DNA of 64,000 nucleotides from Liolophura sinensis (lineage: Eukaryota; Mollusca; Polyplacophora; Chitonida; Chitonidae), in assembly GCF_032854445.1 (NCBI RefSeq), contig NC_088306.1:4894373-4958372 (forward strand). Reading direction: 5' to 3'. The position numbers and the translations under genes are program-made. This document shows, one piece after another, positions 24,067 to 36,000 of the stretch. The notes below the pieces were generated by a model that saw only the letters and a list, made by a program, of their open reading frames with translations, searched no databases and was not told the DNA's origin. The first letter of the stretch is position 1, and the number at the start of each line of letters is the position of its first letter.

Positions 24067-24370
24067 ATATAGGCCTACATAAGAGACCAAAATAGGCGCC
24101 TAAATGTAATGTATACCTAAAACACCAATAAACACGTACATGTAATGTGTACATAAGACAAAAAATTAATATCGAAATGTGATGTGTACATAAAAGACCA
24201 AAATAAGCACCTACATGTAATGTATACGTAAAACACCAAATAAATAAGTACATGTAATGTGTACATAAGACAAAAAATAAATATCGAAATGTGATGTATA
24301 CATAAAAGACCAAATAAGCACCTAAATGTAATGTATACGTAAACACGAAATAAATACTTAAGAATAATGT
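24040..24370. repeat. Higher-order tandem repeat, ACATGTAATGTGTACATAA type
   Basis: Subunits of about 40 bases of the form TGTAATGTATACGTAAAACA and CGAAATGTGATGTGTACATA alternate in the same order, giving a larger period near 122 bases, about 2.5 copies. Two minus-strand frames across it are not genes. Confidence 0.8.
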
Positions 24371-24916
24371 ATCAGTGAACCACCAAATAAAACGTGTTAT
24401 TTATCTTTTTTCCGGAAACCCAGGGAAAACGATGGGGAGAGGAGGGGATGTGTTTACTGTGCTGTGACCAATAAAATAAATAAATTAATTCAAATTAAAC
24501 ACCCTGGAGCGGCGATGTTCATAGACGCATAGCGTAACTATAGCAAACGATAACTGTCTATATTAAAAAAAAAGTGCTGTATACATGTTAAGATATTTGA
24601 ATTTATATACATGTATTAGACTTTTATGGTTGTATTTCTTTTTTGTGTGCCGACACAATGGTTAAAATAAAAATAACGGAAAAGAAAAAGATATTTTTTT
24701 ACACTTTTTTTTTAAAATAACGGAAAAGAAAAAGATATTTTTATACTCTTTAATTTAGTGTTTTTAGTGTTTTAATTACATGAAAATTTCATTGATAAAC
24801 ACAGAGATTTTTGGCCAGCACGTCACCTTTAGTCTCCGGCAGTCTGAAATCCGGTAAAAATAAAGACATAGCTGCAGTTATAATTACGTGTACACGCAAT
24901 CAGGATAATTATTTTC

Positions 24917-25222
24917 GTCACGTCTGCACAGCACGTACATGTACTCCAGTTACGCTTCCTCACGCCTGCAGAGTCACTACTGATCGAGGCTATCACCACA
25001 CGTACGTGTACTCCAGTTACTCTTCCTCACGTCTGCAGTCACTACTGAGCGGGGATATCACCACACGTACATGTACTCCAGTTACCGGTACACTTCCTCA
25101 CGCCTGCAGAGTCACTACTCATCGGGGGTATCACACGCACATGTGTTCTACTTACGCTTCGTCACGTGTGCAGAGTCACTACTGAGCGGGGATATCACCA
25201 CACGTACATGTACTCTAGTTAC
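24917..25222. repeat. About 68-bp minisatellite, 4-5 copies
   Basis: Units contain CACGTACATGTACTCCAGTT, TTCCTCACGCCTGCAGAGTC and ACTACTGAGCGGGGATATCA. CACGTACATGTAC is near-palindromic. The plus-strand frame at 24811-25185 is carried by the repeat. Confidence 0.85.
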
Positions 25223-25979
25223 GGAGTAGACGTCTGAACTACAATTGCCTGATACAATACCGATCAACCCATAGCCTAATACTACAGGCTAACCACAAAG
25301 CATATATGAGAAGGAAATACAACAGCGATCAAACAATGGCCTAGAATGAACAGAAGGAAAGAAAGTTGAACTAACGCGTTGAGTCATGAGACCTTATAGA
25401 CGGACAATCTTGCGTCTGAGTCATTGTGCGGGTTAGCACGTTAACAACTAGAATTTTTACTCACAAATTATTTTCCTCCTTCTATTTGATACGCAACATT
25501 GTAAAGATGATTCTCACTTCCGTTTTACCTTTATACCTGCTATATACCTGTTATATCGTCAGTATTTAAACATTGCTTTTATACAGTCTACATGGAGGTG
25601 GGAATTATCTCATGTGTCAAGTGTTGGTTTCCTGCCTACATGTCATCCTACTCCATTAATCTCTACATAAACATGAAAAACATTTTTTGCCTTGTCTTTT
25701 GGATGAGATAATCAGCATTTGTCAGTTTACGAGAAATCAAGCATTACTAAGAGCTTTAGCCCCCCCCTCCCCCCGGCAGATCATTCTCACACATCTCAAG
25801 TGTTTTTGTCACATATAAACGATAATCTTATGTCCATTCCAGCTTTATGATTATAGACTAATAAATCTGACACAAATCTGGCCTTTTACACACGCGTGAA
25901 CGTAACGAATTCAAAGAAATAATCTGTTAAATCTGTTACATATAACAGACAGCCTGTTACCTGAATTATGCTATAGATT

Positions 25980-26111
25980 CATTTATTTATTTGATTGATG
26001 TTTTACACCGTACTCAAGAATGTTTCACTTATACGACGGCGGCCAGCATGATGGTGGGAGGAAACGGGTCAGAGCCCAGGGAAACCCACGACCATTGGTT
26101 GCTGGCAGACC
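25980..26111 (-). mobile_element. SINE family A, 5'-truncated, nested in M1
   Basis: Tail TTTATTTATTTGATTGATG, GGCCAGCATGATGGTGGGAG, truncated at GCTGGCAGACCT. Flanked on both sides by ATGCTATAG, a likely target-site duplication. Confidence 0.85.
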
Positions 26112-26314
26112 TAATGCTATAGAATGTTTTCTGTTATTATGATTAGGCATATTAATACTATGTCACTGTGTCATATTCGGTTAGCCTAATACAATCTTTA
26201 GGCTGAATTAATGTTGCTAATGTTGAATATGTTTGCTATCTATATAACAGGATAATATGTTGGAATGAGATAACATTCTAGTGAGATTCAGACAACAAGC
26301 TTTCTGTTAAATTT

Positions 26315-26362
26315 AACAATATTCTTGAGTGCAGCGGAAAACACCAATCAAATAAATAAATA
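26315..26362 (+). mobile_element. SINE family A, tail-only insertion nested in M1
   Basis: ATTCTTGAGTGCAGCGGAAA and ACACCAATCAAATAAATAAA only, flanked by TTAAATTTAACA on both sides; a severely 5'-truncated insertion. Confidence 0.8.
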
Positions 26363-26782
26363 TTAAATTTAACAGATTATTTTTGAGAGTACATGCGCGT
26401 CTCCATTTGAAGTCACATCTTTACATATCATACCAGCATATCACTATGTTACGTTCAAATCATGCTGTAACAAAATGTACGTGTTACGTAAGGTTTTGAG
26501 GGAAAATGACATAATATATAAATATCCTTTGAGGTACATTTCAAGGCTGCGCCTAGAGAACCCCAAATATATTTCCAAATATTTTATTATTTTTTTTTTT
26601 TGAACAATTTTCTGCTTCTTTGAAAATGTGCACATGTAGATTCAGTAGATACGATTGGGTGAGTGACATGTTTTCAGTGTGACCAAAGTCTATTCTCGGT
26701 TGAACTATACGAATGTACATGTATGTACTTGCGCATGTCTGAGAACTGCAGCATTCCTTTGATCAACTGAGCATAAATTTCA

Positions 26783-26960
26783 GTATTTATTTATTTGATT
26801 CGTGTTTTTAAGCCATACTAAATATATTTTACTTTCTCGACCAACATTATGGTGGGGGTGGGGGGAAGCGGACAGTGCCCCGGGGAAAACCCACGACCAT
26901 ACGCAGACTGCTGGCAGACATTCCCGCGTACTGCCGAAAACGAAACCAGCATTTGGTGTT
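26783..26960 (-). mobile_element. SINE family A, head missing
   Basis: TATTTATTTATTTGATTCGT, ACATTATGGTGGGGGTGGG, CCCACGACCATACGCAG, and CGTACTGCCGAAAACGAAAC at the truncated end. Confidence 0.7.
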
Positions 26961-27039
26961 TCCTGGGTGTATATGGAGTAAAACCGTGTAAAACTGACGT
27001 ATTTAACCCTTTTTGACCATAACAAAGAAGATTTTTGAT

Positions 27040-27283
27040 TCAAGCAGAGCGTAATGACCGAGAAGCCTCTCACCAATGCGGTCGCTGAGTTTGTCCAGCT
27101 TATGCTATCTTCCTCTCCGGCCGTAAGTGGGAAGGTCTGCCAGCAACCTACGGATGGTGATGGGTTTCTCCCGGGCTCTACCCGGTTTCCTCCCACCATA
27201 ATGCTGGCCGCCGTCGTATGAGTGAAATATTCATGAGTAAGGCGTAAAACACCAGTGAAATAAATAAATAAATAATTCAAGCA
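27040..27283 (+). mobile_element. SINE family A, near full length
   Basis: From GCGTAATGACCGAGAAGCCT and CTCACCAATGCGGTCGCTGA through CTCCTCTCC-like core to ACACCAGTGAAATAAATAAA. Lies inverted to the copy at 26783, with ~80 bases between. Confidence 0.8.
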
Positions 27284-27729
27284 CAAACATACATTTCTTC
27301 AGCTTATATATATGTACGGCTATACAGGAATAAAGAAGAAAATTTATTTGTAAACGTAAGTGTCTAGGCAAAAAACTTAAAAGTATAGGCAACGTACTAC
27401 CTTTTAGTTTCAAAATCTCCATTTTAGTGCCATAAACTACCGGTAACCGACATGTTTATGTATGCGTAGTTGGGGTTTTTGTACAGACTGGCTTACAAAA
27501 ACGAGGGCTGACGTGTATGAATAAGATATCGAAGCCATTTTGTCTGAACTTCGTAGTTCTTCCGAGAAATATGGCACTCTTTCATATAAATATGTATGTA
27601 AGCATGTTTGTATGTAGTATCTGTATGCTTGTATATACACATCGTTTTTAGTCGTACTTAACATTTCTTCGCACAAACATGTGGAGTGGGATGAGGGGGG
27701 GGGGGAGGTCTCCCAGGCCGAGGGAGATA

Positions 27730-27962
27730 GCACGCCAGCAAAGCGCAACGACACAGGAGCCTCCCACCAATGTCGTCGCTGTCGCTGTCGTTGAACTCCT
27801 CTCCGGCCGTACGTCGGAAGGTCCTGCAGCAACCTGCAGCTGGTCGTGGGTTTCCTCCGCGCTCTGCCCGGTTTCCACCCACCATAATGTTAGCCGCCGT
27901 CGTGTAAGTGAAATATTCCTGAGAAAGGCGTAAAACATCATTCAAATAAATAAACAAACAAG
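27730..27962 (+). mobile_element. SINE family A, near full length
   Basis: From CAGGAGCCTCCCACCAATGT through CTCCTCTCCGGCCGTACGTC to CATCATTCAAATAAATAAAC. Frames on both strands across it are SINE translations. Confidence 0.8.
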
Positions 27963-27964
27963 CC

Positions 27965-28190
27965 TATAACTACAAGGAGTCATTAGGTTTTTGTATATAT
28001 ATACTCTGCCTTCTTATGGCAGAACGAGTACATGCATGTAGAGTACACGTACATGTGTTGCATCGAAGACTCCAGACATAACACCTCACCCTGTCACATT
28101 ATACTGACTCAGGGTCAACCAGTCCTGCTTCGTTGCTCTAACCTCTCAGCTTCCACCTGTGCCCGCCTGCATTGTGATTGTCTGCCCCTT
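27965..28190 (-). mobile_element. SINE family B, partial
   Basis: ACAAGGAGTCATTAGG, ACATAACACCTCACCCTGTC, CAACCAGTCCTGCTTCGTTG and TCTAACCTCTCAGC in complement order. It directly abuts the tail of the previous SINE A. Confidence 0.7.
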
Positions 28191-28469
28191 CATGTAGAGA
28201 TTCCACAATGATACTTTAGTGACAGGCTGCGCCATGTTTGGTGACTATACAATAGCGCCAGACATGTCCTATTTATTTACAATGTGATATAATTAACGAA
28301 GCGTTAAACAAGTACTTGCCACGTTATGAAAATGTTTATACGATAGGAGATACATATTTGATTCAGATATACAACATAGCTGATTTTCCGTGATAAAATC
28401 ACCAATACAGTAGAACTATGCATTAGAACAAAAAGGGTGGAGAATTACTTAACATATTATCAACAACAC

Positions 28470-28735
28470 CTCCTTAATAGGTTTAACGACACACTTAACA
28501 AGTTTTCAGTCATGTGACGACGAATGAGTCCTTAGAGTGCATGTAATGTGCCTTCTTGATGCAGGACGGATTTCCACCGCCCTATTACGTAGTGCTGCTT
28601 CACCCGAGCCGTTATACTGATGCGAGTCAACCAGTCATCGCACTAATAATCACTCCTTAATGCTGAATGCCAATCGAGGAAGCTACAACTTCCTCTTTTT
28701 AAGGTTTTAGGTGTGACCCGAACCCAATATTATCC
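28470..28735 (-). mobile_element. SINE family B, near full length
   Basis: GTTTTCAGTCATGTGACGAC at the 3' side, GTCAACCAGTCATCGC, then head complement GTGTGACCCGAACCC. Confidence 0.7.
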
Positions 28736-28971
28736 CCCTATCTGCGGCCCCCGAAGCGGACGCAACTGGGCCATCGGGGACAATAGAAATATAAAGAAGG
28801 GGTTTTTTTCGAGGGGGGGGGGATTTTTCTTATACACTTTCTCTTCGTCACAAAAAAATCGACAATTTGTCGCCATATATGTAATAACAAATAGTTTTAA
28901 AGTTATCGGTATTTTAGCTCATAGCAGCCTATATAAATGATAATACCACATTTTCTCATAGTTCATGGTGT

Positions 28972-29213
28972 CTCCTTGGGCTAGCTCAGAAAAAATGACC
29001 CAATAGCCTCTCGCCAGTAAGATCCCAATGAGTTCGGGTTCAGCTCATGCTGGTTTCCTCTGTCATCTTATGTGGGCAGGTGTGTCAGAAACCTGCGGAT
29101 ATCCTTGGGCTTCCCCTCTGTATCCTCCCAACATAATACTGGCCACCGTCGTATTAATGAAATATTCTTGAGTACAGTGTAAAACACAAATAAAAACAAA
29201 ATAAATAAACCCT
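28972..29213 (+). mobile_element. SINE family A, diverged full length
   Basis: CTCCTTGGGCTAGCTCAG, GAGTTCGGGTTCAGCTCATG, CCACCGTCGTATTAATGAAA and ACACAAATAAAAACAAAATA. Confidence 0.7.
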
Positions 29214-29335
29214 ATGTCATAATCAGGGTTTTATGTGTCATCGTGCCAAGTCAGCCTCTTGGCAGTTTCGCTATCAATACCATAATCATTTCAACACTTT
29301 GCTGATGTCTTCTGTCTTCGCCTCGTGTTTTGACC

Positions 29336-29344
29336 TATAAATAG
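29336..29344 (+). promoter_or_regulatory. Orphan TATA-box-like site
   Basis: TATAAATAG in a locally GC-richer stretch (29300-29520). No exon could be tied to it; the nearest same-strand gene starts 3.6 kb downstream and its 5' noncoding exon is unknown. Weak call. Confidence 0.2.
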
Positions 29345-29541
29345 ACACAGCAGGGAAATCCCGTCCTACGTTGTGGCTGCGTAGGTCATCAGTCACAATC
29401 ATGCGCTGGTCATATTTCACGGAGCTACGCTTGGGCTACACCGACAGGGCTATATATATAGGCCTCGGGTTTACTAAGTATTGTCAAACTACCCAAGCAG
29501 GAGAAGCCACAGCAGAGGGAACAATTTGAGTATGTACACGA

Positions 29542-29542
<1 letters not shown>

Positions 29543-29615
<73 letters not shown>
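29543..29615. repeat. (AT)n microsatellite
   Basis: About 36 copies of AT. Confidence 0.97.
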
Positions 29616-29617
<2 letters not shown>

Positions 29618-30385
29618 CAGAAGGTGAATCGTTTGACGTTTTCTATTTATCATTTCCATACCTGCATGATAACTGCAATATTTCCTTGATCAACTTTGCA
29701 TAACTTAAAGTATTTTTAGTAGTTTTAAAGTTAATCATGTAACCTTTTTGCCCATCCAAAGGAGTGTTTTGATCCAAGTTAAAGTAGAAACTTATAATGT
29801 TATATACTTCTAAGCCTATACAGGCATAACGAAATTAAATTCAACTCTACCAAAAAAAGCTGTCGTTTAGAAACCAATTGTTTTTAAATGTAACAGAGGT
29901 GTGTGGTCAGAAACGTATAGTGTGCCTAATTTGTGAAATCCTCTGTACATAAAGATTTCCTACATGTAATTCAAATCACGAATGGGTGTGTGAAGTGGCA
30001 ATGTTACACAGCGAATTTTTTCCCTTGCTATTTCTTTCTTTTCTCAGTTTGACCGTGAAGTTTTAAAACAAAAGTTAAATTTTTAAATCAGAATACAACT
30101 TATCTTAAACTGCACTTCGCTTCTTTATAATTCGATCGGTATTGCTTTAAGTGGTGAAAACAAACTCGATGTAAGCATATCATTTAGACATCTAGACAAC
30201 TGCCAAGCGAAGTTGAGTTTTGCGTAGAACGCAAAACATTGAGGTAAAACTGATTAAAAAAAAAGGAAAGGAAAATTTCATAAATAAGCAAAAAAGAGGC
30301 AAATAAATAAACTTAGATACTGTTCATATACGTTTGATTAATGTTTTATTGTTATAAATATATATGAAACAAAATACAGTCGCGA

Positions 30386-30646
30386 ACACTCAAAAAATTA
30401 ATCTGTTAATTTTAACAGAAAATGTGTTGCCTGAGTGATGCCAGAATATATTCTGTTATTTTGACACAATAACACTGTGTCAAAATCAGCATAATACCCT
30501 GTTAGTCTAACAGAATCTTACTGTTAAATTAACAGAATATGTGTGTTTCATTTAACAGGACAGTCAGCTGCAATAGCAGAGTATATTCTACCATCACTCA
30601 GGCAACAGAGTTTCTGTTAAAATTAAGAGATTTATTTTTGGAGTGT
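30386..30646. mobile_element. MITE M1, copy 4 (best preserved)
   Basis: Left end ACACTCAAAAAATTAATCTG, right end in complement ACACTCCAAAAATAAATCTC; the arms then match for about 100 bases (TTAATTTTAACAGAAA, TTGCCTGAGTGATG, AGAATATA). No coding frame; transposition would depend on another element's transposase. Confidence 0.85.
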
Positions 30647-31959
30647 ACTCTGCAGTGTATATATCGATTCAGAAAAGCTGTAGCAAATATGACATTATAT
30701 AAAATGCGTGCATGAATATATACCTTTAACTTTGATAATTTAAGATCGTGGTATTTGACCTTTGTTTGAATAATAATTTAAAGAGTAAAAATTGCGTCTA
30801 GAGCTTACTGTATGCTGAATTGTTATGTATTAGAAAAAGTAGTAAAGGTTAAAATTTTTTGCGGAGCTGCATGTGTGTTCATGACATGTGTTAGACTATA
30901 TAAAAGGAGTGGTCGAGGAATTAAGGAAACAGTTAACATTAAAACATAGCCGCCCTTCCTTCTTCCTTTTAATGAAACAGTGTTAGAGGTTTCCAAGAAG
31001 AAGACTATATCAAAACGTTGTACATATACAGTTACCCATCCCATGTTTATGAACGCGAACATCTGCTGATCTTGTGAGCATAAAGTATATATTTTTGATC
31101 TATTTAATTGATTGGATCAATGGATTCATGGAGTGTATTACTCTAGAATGTTTCACCTATGTGAATATACATGTATATTTGCTGTTAATCGTGATAACAG
31201 GTGGGAATGGGGACAGAGCCTTGGTGAGAGGTAATTACTTATCAGCCGGTCGCTAGGATACGTGAGGCGGGGGTTCAAACCCAGCCTTGGACAGAGAATT
31301 TGTATACATATGACCGTTCATAACTGAATATGCATGTACATAAAGAATTTTTGTTTGTTCAAATATACAGCTAGTCACATATAATTCTATACAGCGTTTT
31401 TATCATCGAACCAGTTTCAAAAACGAAATAATTAACAGTCTCAAATTTCTGCTACATGAACTTTTCACGTGTTTACGTTTCACCGATGTTATCGACATGT
31501 TTTGTAGGATGTTTACTTTATATACACGTGACTGAATGTTAGCCAGGCTACAGAAGCCAAGGCATGGATAGCTGCCCGACATTTGTCTGCAGGCGACGCT
31601 GGGATTGTATGGCATGCAAACTGACCACGCATGCGCAGTTGTTTATCTCCATACATACACCTACATCATGTACATGTATCCCACACGCCGTTTTAAAGGC
31701 CATGGAAAGTTAATTTCTCTATTAGTTCACGAACGTCGCTAAAGTATACATGTAGCTCTCGTCATAACCGCTTTCCGTATATTACTATATAACAACAACC
31801 GTAAAGGTAGGGTTTAATTACTAATTAATATCCTCTTTATGAACGAATAATTTTTGTTTGGAGATGGAAACACATCTCGCAGCTTGTGACGGTGCTATAT
31901 TAAAGCAGAGATGACTTTATGATAACACGTAAACATGTTTATCTAGTGAATACCAGCAT

Positions 31960-32057
31960 GTATGTACGGGTGTGCGTGTGTATGCGTGTATGTGTGTATG
32001 CATGTATGTATGTATGTATGTAGGTAGGTAGGTAGGTAGGTATGTATGTATGTATGT
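31960..32057. repeat. GTAT/GTGT/GTAG microsatellite
   Basis: Compound tetranucleotide repeat (ATGT)n then (AGGT)n then (ATGT)n, adjacent to the 3' end of a SINE B. Confidence 0.9.
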
Positions 32058-32059
32058 GA

Positions 32060-32300
32060 CGCTGGGGAGTCATTAGGTGTGTGTGTATATAGTGTCTTCC
32101 TGTGGCAGGGCGTCCATATCGCCAAAGTGCTGCCGCCACTGAAGTATCATGATGAAGACACTAGACATATCAACCCATACAGTCTCATTATAGTGATGTT
32201 TCCTTGGTCTTACCTCTGAGTGCTGAGCACCAAGCGAGGCAGCAGCAAGTACCATTTGTAGGCCTACTAAGTCGTTGGTATCACACGGCCCGGTGAATAC
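32060..32300 (-). mobile_element. SINE family B
   Basis: GGGGAGTCATTAGGTG, GCCGCCACTGAAGTATCATG, CTTACCTCTGAGTGCTGAGC and a head-like GTTGGTATCACACGGCCCG. The tetranucleotide run at its left is probably its expanded tail. Confidence 0.7.
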
Positions 32301-32947
32301 CGTTAGGCATACGGTTTTACCGATGTACTCACAGCATTAGCTCTGGACGGTTGGGCTGTCATTACGTATTCTATTATATAGTACACGTAATCACAGCTCT
32401 AAATTAAAGAGTTAACACTACATGTGCTTGTTAAGACATTTCCTTGGTAGCTTTTCGCATTGTTATGTGGACTGCAGTCTAATAAGACGAATTTTGTAAT
32501 CTTTTCTTGGCTGTATACTTGTCTTACTTTTTAAAACCTTGCTTTATACTCCCCAAACCTTTGCCAAGATAACATACATGAATATTTAAATTCCACTAAT
32601 ATGACCTTCATGACCTCCAGGCATTTAACATTGGCTTGGAAGGGACGAAATGCATACACGGTATTGAGGATAATTAAGTACTGCAGTTTACGTTGTAATG
32701 GGGAACTTAATTGAAAACATTTTCAACAAAACAGAACAAAGTTTTGTACTGTTCTTCTGCGAAGAACCTTTTTGGTGTTACATTACTTTTCCATGTAGAA
32801 AAGGTTCGTTTTAAGCTTTCTTTCAACTTTTTTTTCTTACTGTATGGTAAATGACCTTAGAGATTTAGAAGCGAAAATCACGTGACCAAGGTTCCACCAC
32901 GATCACGGTTCACTGAAGGGTGTTTTTTTCGTTTTGTTTCAGACACC

Positions 32948-33044
32948 ATGATGATTAACGCAGATAACAAGGCGTCTTCAAAGTTTCTATATCTCTTCAA
33001 CTTTCTTGTGAGTCTCGTGTCAGCTGGAGTCCTGTCAGAAAGAG
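32948..33044 (+). CDS. Ig protein exon 1 (signal peptide)
   Basis: ATG shortly after a TTTTGTTTCAG acceptor at 32942; donor GTAAGT after 33044, leaving one base (G). Encodes 32 residues, almost all signal peptide. Confidence 0.8.
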
Positions 33045-36000
33045 GTAAGTATTCTGTGACCATAGTCACCCCTGTATATTATATATCATATGGGGTGACA
33101 TGTCTTGCAATTATAGATTTATTACCCCTTTCACAGCAGATATCCGTCTACTTAGCTTATCTTGACATTAAATGTATTCATTTATTTGATTTGTCTTTTA
33201 CGCCGTGCTCAAGAATATTTCACTTATTCAGCATTATGGCGGGAGGAAACCTGGCAGAACCCGGGGGAAAATCCCGATCATCCGCAAACTGATGGCAGAA
33301 CTTACAAGGTACGATCAAGTGGCAACCAGCATGTGTGCCTTCGTGTAACAATTTCCCTGTGAGCCACTGGTTACGTAATCTAATCCTTTGACACCCATGC
33401 ATGAAAGTGAAGATTAAAGACAAAGAACACATTAACACGAAGTACATATCAGATGAAAGACCATAAATATTGTCCAAGAAAATGGTTTGATTTATGTTTT
33501 TAGAGTATTTTTGACCTGGTAAAATGCAATTAAAATGTGTATTCTACTGTGATCTTTTGTGGCCGTAGTGGGATGGGTGATGTTAATTCAGCTTTTAACA
33601 CGTGACACACATAGATTGCTATACTTAATCATTCAAAATACGTGTTCATTTAGAGCAATGAATGCATTGAACAAATGGATCTTGAAACGAATCATTTGAA
33701 GCTAAAAATATTGCTGTGACGTCACTGATACCCTTGGGGTCCCAACAGGCTAACATAGGATCCCATGTTTTAACTGAATTTAGTCGGTTAGAAAAATTCT
33801 AAAAAAAAGTAAATGGAACTATTTTCCTGAGCAGTGTTTAATGGTCTTGCATCTGATAAATACTTTTTTTTAGCATTTTCTTTGCCTTTAAGGGAGTGAT
33901 TACAAGTGACTTTCCGACAATATATGTCTGATCCGTGACACTTGGGCATGACTTAGATCCGGGATGAACCAGTACCATGGTAACTGACCAATATGTTCCA
34001 AATTCGATCTGTCACACTATCTGTGACATACACAAAACAAAAAGACCCCTGCCAGTGGTCATGGCTTTCCCCCGGAGCTTGGTCAGGTTTCCTCCCACCA
34101 TAATGCTGACCACCGTCCTATAGCTGAAATATTCTTGAGTGCAGCGTAAAACCTAATACATAAATAAATATTGATTTTCGTACCTGTGAATATGAATTGA
34201 TATATATAGGCATATCGTATATTGGCAACAAATCATGCTTACAAATCATATTTAAGTGATTTTTTAAAATAATAACACGGAGAGCACTTTGGACGCAATA
34301 ATATGACGAGCAACCATTGGGACTGATAAGTGCTTAACCATGAAATGAAGCAGCTTTACTGGTCAACAAACCACATATTGCCCCGAGAGGTATATACATG
34401 TACGTCTTTAGCACTCACAAACGGTGTTTTTCGCCATATTTTGTATTGTTTGGTTTATACACAAAATGCACCAACTTTTGTCTTAAATGTATTAAACATG
34501 CAAATGATTTATAGCGTTCTCGAAGTCTGGACCCTTTGCATTGTTTTTGTGCTTTTGTTTATTAAATGTGATGACAACAGAGCTTTCTGGGTAATTTTTG
34601 AGACCAGTGACGTCTGTTAAATTGCAAATAACTTTTTAACCTAATTCTGCTTGAGCCATGGTACTAGAGGCGTGTAATTTACTGTAATTTAAGCATTTAC
34701 ATGGAAAGTTAGAATAAAATCCTGAGATACATGGATACGTAAATTGACAAGAGGCCGGATTTCACCGTTTACGTGTGACCATTTGGTAACCTTCACACTC
34801 TGGTCACTGCTCTGACTTCATTGTCTGTACTGTAAGTCTCTTATGCCCTATGCGCATGCTTGTGTGTTAACCAGATTGTAAGGAATACCCCATAGGGGGC
34901 CCGCACCCGACCAAAATTCCCGACAGCCGTTTTGCAGACGTTGGCGACACGGTGGAGTTCCAGTGTGAGGCGGACTTCGGCTGCGGGGATTCCAGTACTC
35001 GCTATGTTGGCTGGATGGGAGATGTGACGATAGAGGGGTACGGCGTCCAACCTATCGGAGACCTCACGGAGGACCCCCGCTACAAGATAACGGAATACTC
35101 TAGGTAGTTCTGTCACGTTTTATATACCGGTAACGGGTTTCGGCCCTTGCATGCTGACTTAGACATCACGGAATATTCCATCTGTCACAGATCTGTCATG
35201 TTACATATACCGTTAACGGTTTTGAACCCTCTCTGACTCGGACGTCACGGAATGTTCTGGCTATCACAGATCTGTCACGATACAATATAACGGTTTGGGT
35301 CGAAATCGGCTCAGACGTCACAAGAATATTCCAGCTGTCCCAGATTTGTAACGTTACATGCATTGGTAACGGTTTTCGGATCTTGTTGACTCAGACGTCA
35401 CAGAATATTCCAGCTGTCACAGTTCTGTCACGTTACAATATAACCATTATTTGTCTTCGTTAGCGCGAACGTCAAGCACAGAATACCCGTGGTAGGATAT
35501 TTCAATCACATTGTATAAAAAATTATATGAAAATTATATAAGTCGTTTGGGGAAGTCATTCTGAAGCAAAAGAAACAAATCGCGAATATACTTTTGTCCT
35601 TCTGTTAGAACCAGGGTTTTTTTTTTCTTCACCGTATACATTTATTTTTATTTGATGTGCAAAACTGTGTATTTTGTATTTTAACCGCGAATAGACATTT
35701 TTATAAATATCCTCCATATTTAAAAGGGAACAATATTTTAATTAATATCATGGGGCTAACACTTAATGTCTGACTTTAGTAGACAGAATGAGATATTTCC
35801 GTATGTCATGGCAATATCCGCTGACATCAGGTTGTGCGTAGTATGGGCACATGCCATTGTTTACACCTACACCAAGTCCCGCAAAACAGCGCGTAGATTA
35901 ACGGTGTACGCTTTTCATACACAATCTGGTTTTCTTCCTTGTTTCGTTTCCACCCCCGAGCAGCCTACAGATGAATCAGTGTTTTGAGCCTGCGCGTGAG

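Larger units (their letters stand above)
25915..26390. mobile_element. MITE M1, copy 3, with two SINE insertions
   Basis: M1 sequence (AAATAATCTGTTAAATCTGT at left; ACAACAAGCTTTCTGTTAAA at right) is interrupted at 25980-26111 and 26315-26362 by SINE A pieces in opposite orientation, each flanked by a short direct repeat. Confidence 0.8.

Noticed and set aside
24811..25185. 124-residue plus-strand frame
   Set aside because: Most of it is the 68-bp minisatellite; the repeated peptide is in shifting frames.
27658..27957. Overlapping frames on both strands across 27.6-27.9 kb
   Set aside because: Conceptual translation of a SINE A copy.
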